DNA of 64,000 nt from Bacillota bacterium (GTDB taxonomy: Bacteria; Bacillota; SHA-98; UBA4971), in NCBI GenBank assembly GCA_012842395.1, contig DUSX01000017.1:124001-188000 (forward strand), in the 5' to 3' direction. The notes beneath the pieces are model-generated. The model saw only the letters and a list, made by a program, of their open reading frames with translations, had not been told where the DNA came from and did not search any database. Below are positions 63,296 through 64,000 of this stretch, one piece after another (within the stretch, counting starts at the first letter, position 1; every line of letters begins with the position of its first letter). Made by a program: the position numbers and the translations under genes.

Positions 63296-64000
63296 CTAGG
63301 CGGACAGGCGCACGCGTGTTACTGCCGCGCCTGCGTTCACCACGCCCGACCCTTGTTGATCTGGAGAGAACCCTGGCAGCTTGGTAGCCGTCCGGCACAG
63401 AACCTCTCGAACACCATCTCTCGCGAGCCCAGGGGAGATGGAGAGGAGCAAAGCCGCGGCTCCCGTCACATGAGGGCATGCCATGGACGTCCCGGTCAGG
63501 CTCTTGTAACCGCCCTCCCTGTACGTCGAGTAGATGTCTTCCCCTGGAGCAGCCATCGCCACCTGCTCGCCCGAGTTGCTGAACGCCGCGATCCGGTCGT
63601 CGCGGGTTGAAGCGGCGACGGCAATGACGTTGGGGTCGCGGGCCGGATAGAGCACGTTGTCGCGTCTGCCGTCGTTGCCAGCGGCGGCTACCATGATGAT
63701 GCCGGTTTGCGCCGCCTTCTGGATAGCCATCGCCAGGGCTTTACTGGAGTCGATCGTCCCGAAGCTCATGTTGATGATGTGCACGCGGTTCGCGATGCAC
63801 CATTCCACGCCCTGCACGATATCGGATACCTGCCCCTGTCCTTTCGAGTCAAACGCCTTGACTGCGTACAGCCTTGCTTCGGGGGCAACGCCCACGACCC
63901 CGAGATCGTTGTTGCAAGCGGCGATGATGCCCGCCACGTGGGTGCCGTGGCCGTTGTCATCGATGACGTTCGTCGTCTCGTTGATGCAATCGAAGCCGCC
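63296..64000 (-). CDS. Subtilisin-family serine protease (partial, runs off the window)
   Basis: S8 peptidase. The window holds the C-terminal 234 residues; translation continues to the last base as GGFDCINETTNVIDDNGHGT, so the start lies beyond 64000. The His motif is NGHGTHVAGIIAA and the Ser motif GTSMACPHVTGAAAL; the oxyanion Asn is in VAAAGNDGRRDN. The Asp motif is outside. The protein ends shortly after the catalytic domain with no extra domains. It is followed by the trypsin-like gene. Confidence 0.93.
   Translation of the reverse strand, partial: GGFDCINETTNVIDDNGHGTHVAGIIAACNNDLGVVGVAPEARLYAVKAFDSKGQGQVSDIVQGVEWCIANRVHIINMSFGTIDSSKALAMAIQKAAQTGIIMVAAAGNDGRRDNVLYPARDPNVIAVAASTRDDRIAAFSNSGEQVAMAAPGEDIYSTYREGGYKSLTGTSMACPHVTGAAALLLSISPGLARDGVREVLCRTATKLPGFSPDQQGSGVVNAGAAVTRVRLSA

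Overview
The window is GC-rich chromosomal DNA from a Gram-positive, probably anaerobic and spore-lineage member of the Bacillota. The lineage markers are a SpoIID/LytB protein, a LytR-CpsA-Psr (LCP) enzyme, an EndoAI/EndoA (MazEF-type) pair, a T-box leader, PlsY, ComB, TTATCCACA DnaA boxes and the MurI-Rph-RdgB group. The GC content, the SNF2/SWIM pair and the GlgM/maltokinase pair suggest a high-GC lineage such as Limnochordia, Symbiobacteria or a Moorella-like group. That placement is inference. No phage, transposase or CRISPR array was seen.

Layout: an amino-acid permease (1-1.7 kb) meets a leftward block of spoIID-like, comB, lcp and tsaD-rimI-tsaB-tsaE (1.6-8.35 kb). The endoAI-endoA pair (8.5-9.1 kb) is transcribed away from that block. 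A rightward run of amidohydrolases and peptidases (9.2-16.6 kb) appears built to salvage D-amino-acid peptides and N-acyl amino acids. A diguanylate cyclase, a CorA transporter and a DUF1848 protein follow on the minus strand (16.7-20.8 kb). A LacI-controlled sugar locus (21.3-30.8 kb) holds a regulator, a large unrecognised protein, an ABC importer without its ATPase and a clan-A glycosidase. A flavin hydroxy-acid oxidase, DUF134, SWIM, SNF2 and NhaC genes lie on the minus strand (30.8-38.9 kb). Next come tRNA-Arg and a T-box-controlled amino-acid importer (39.0-41.9 kb). Starch and oligosaccharide hydrolases GH13, GH57 and GH1 occupy 41.9-48.7 kb. The rest is housekeeping and envelope genes (5'-nucleotidase, tRNA-Pro, rdgB, rph, murI, an XRE regulator, a triple-AMIN amidase), then GlgM and maltokinase, a DUF362 ferredoxin, PlsY, and two neighbouring serine proteases, the last cut by the window edge.

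The strongest unexplained signals are non-coding. (1) Two perfect, same-direction DnaA boxes 21 bp apart sit just upstream of a poor -35 element and a 9-bp inverted repeat in front of the LCP gene. (2) Four diverged copies of a 204-213 bp intergenic repeat lie at about 15.2, 19.6, 59.7 and 61.7 kb. (3) A long T-box leader has a UGGG bulge and a specifier region that fit tRNA-His better than other tRNAs, ahead of a binding protein and permease that lack an ATPase. (4) A perfect 15-bp inverted repeat lies upstream of the LacI sugar locus. The 874-residue protein at 22.6-25.2 kb is the best candidate for an undescribed carbohydrate-active enzyme.

Gene starts were moved inward from the longest frame wherever a Shine-Dalgarno sequence (SD) or family alignment indicated it. 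Functional calls rest on motif recognition by eye; no database search was run.
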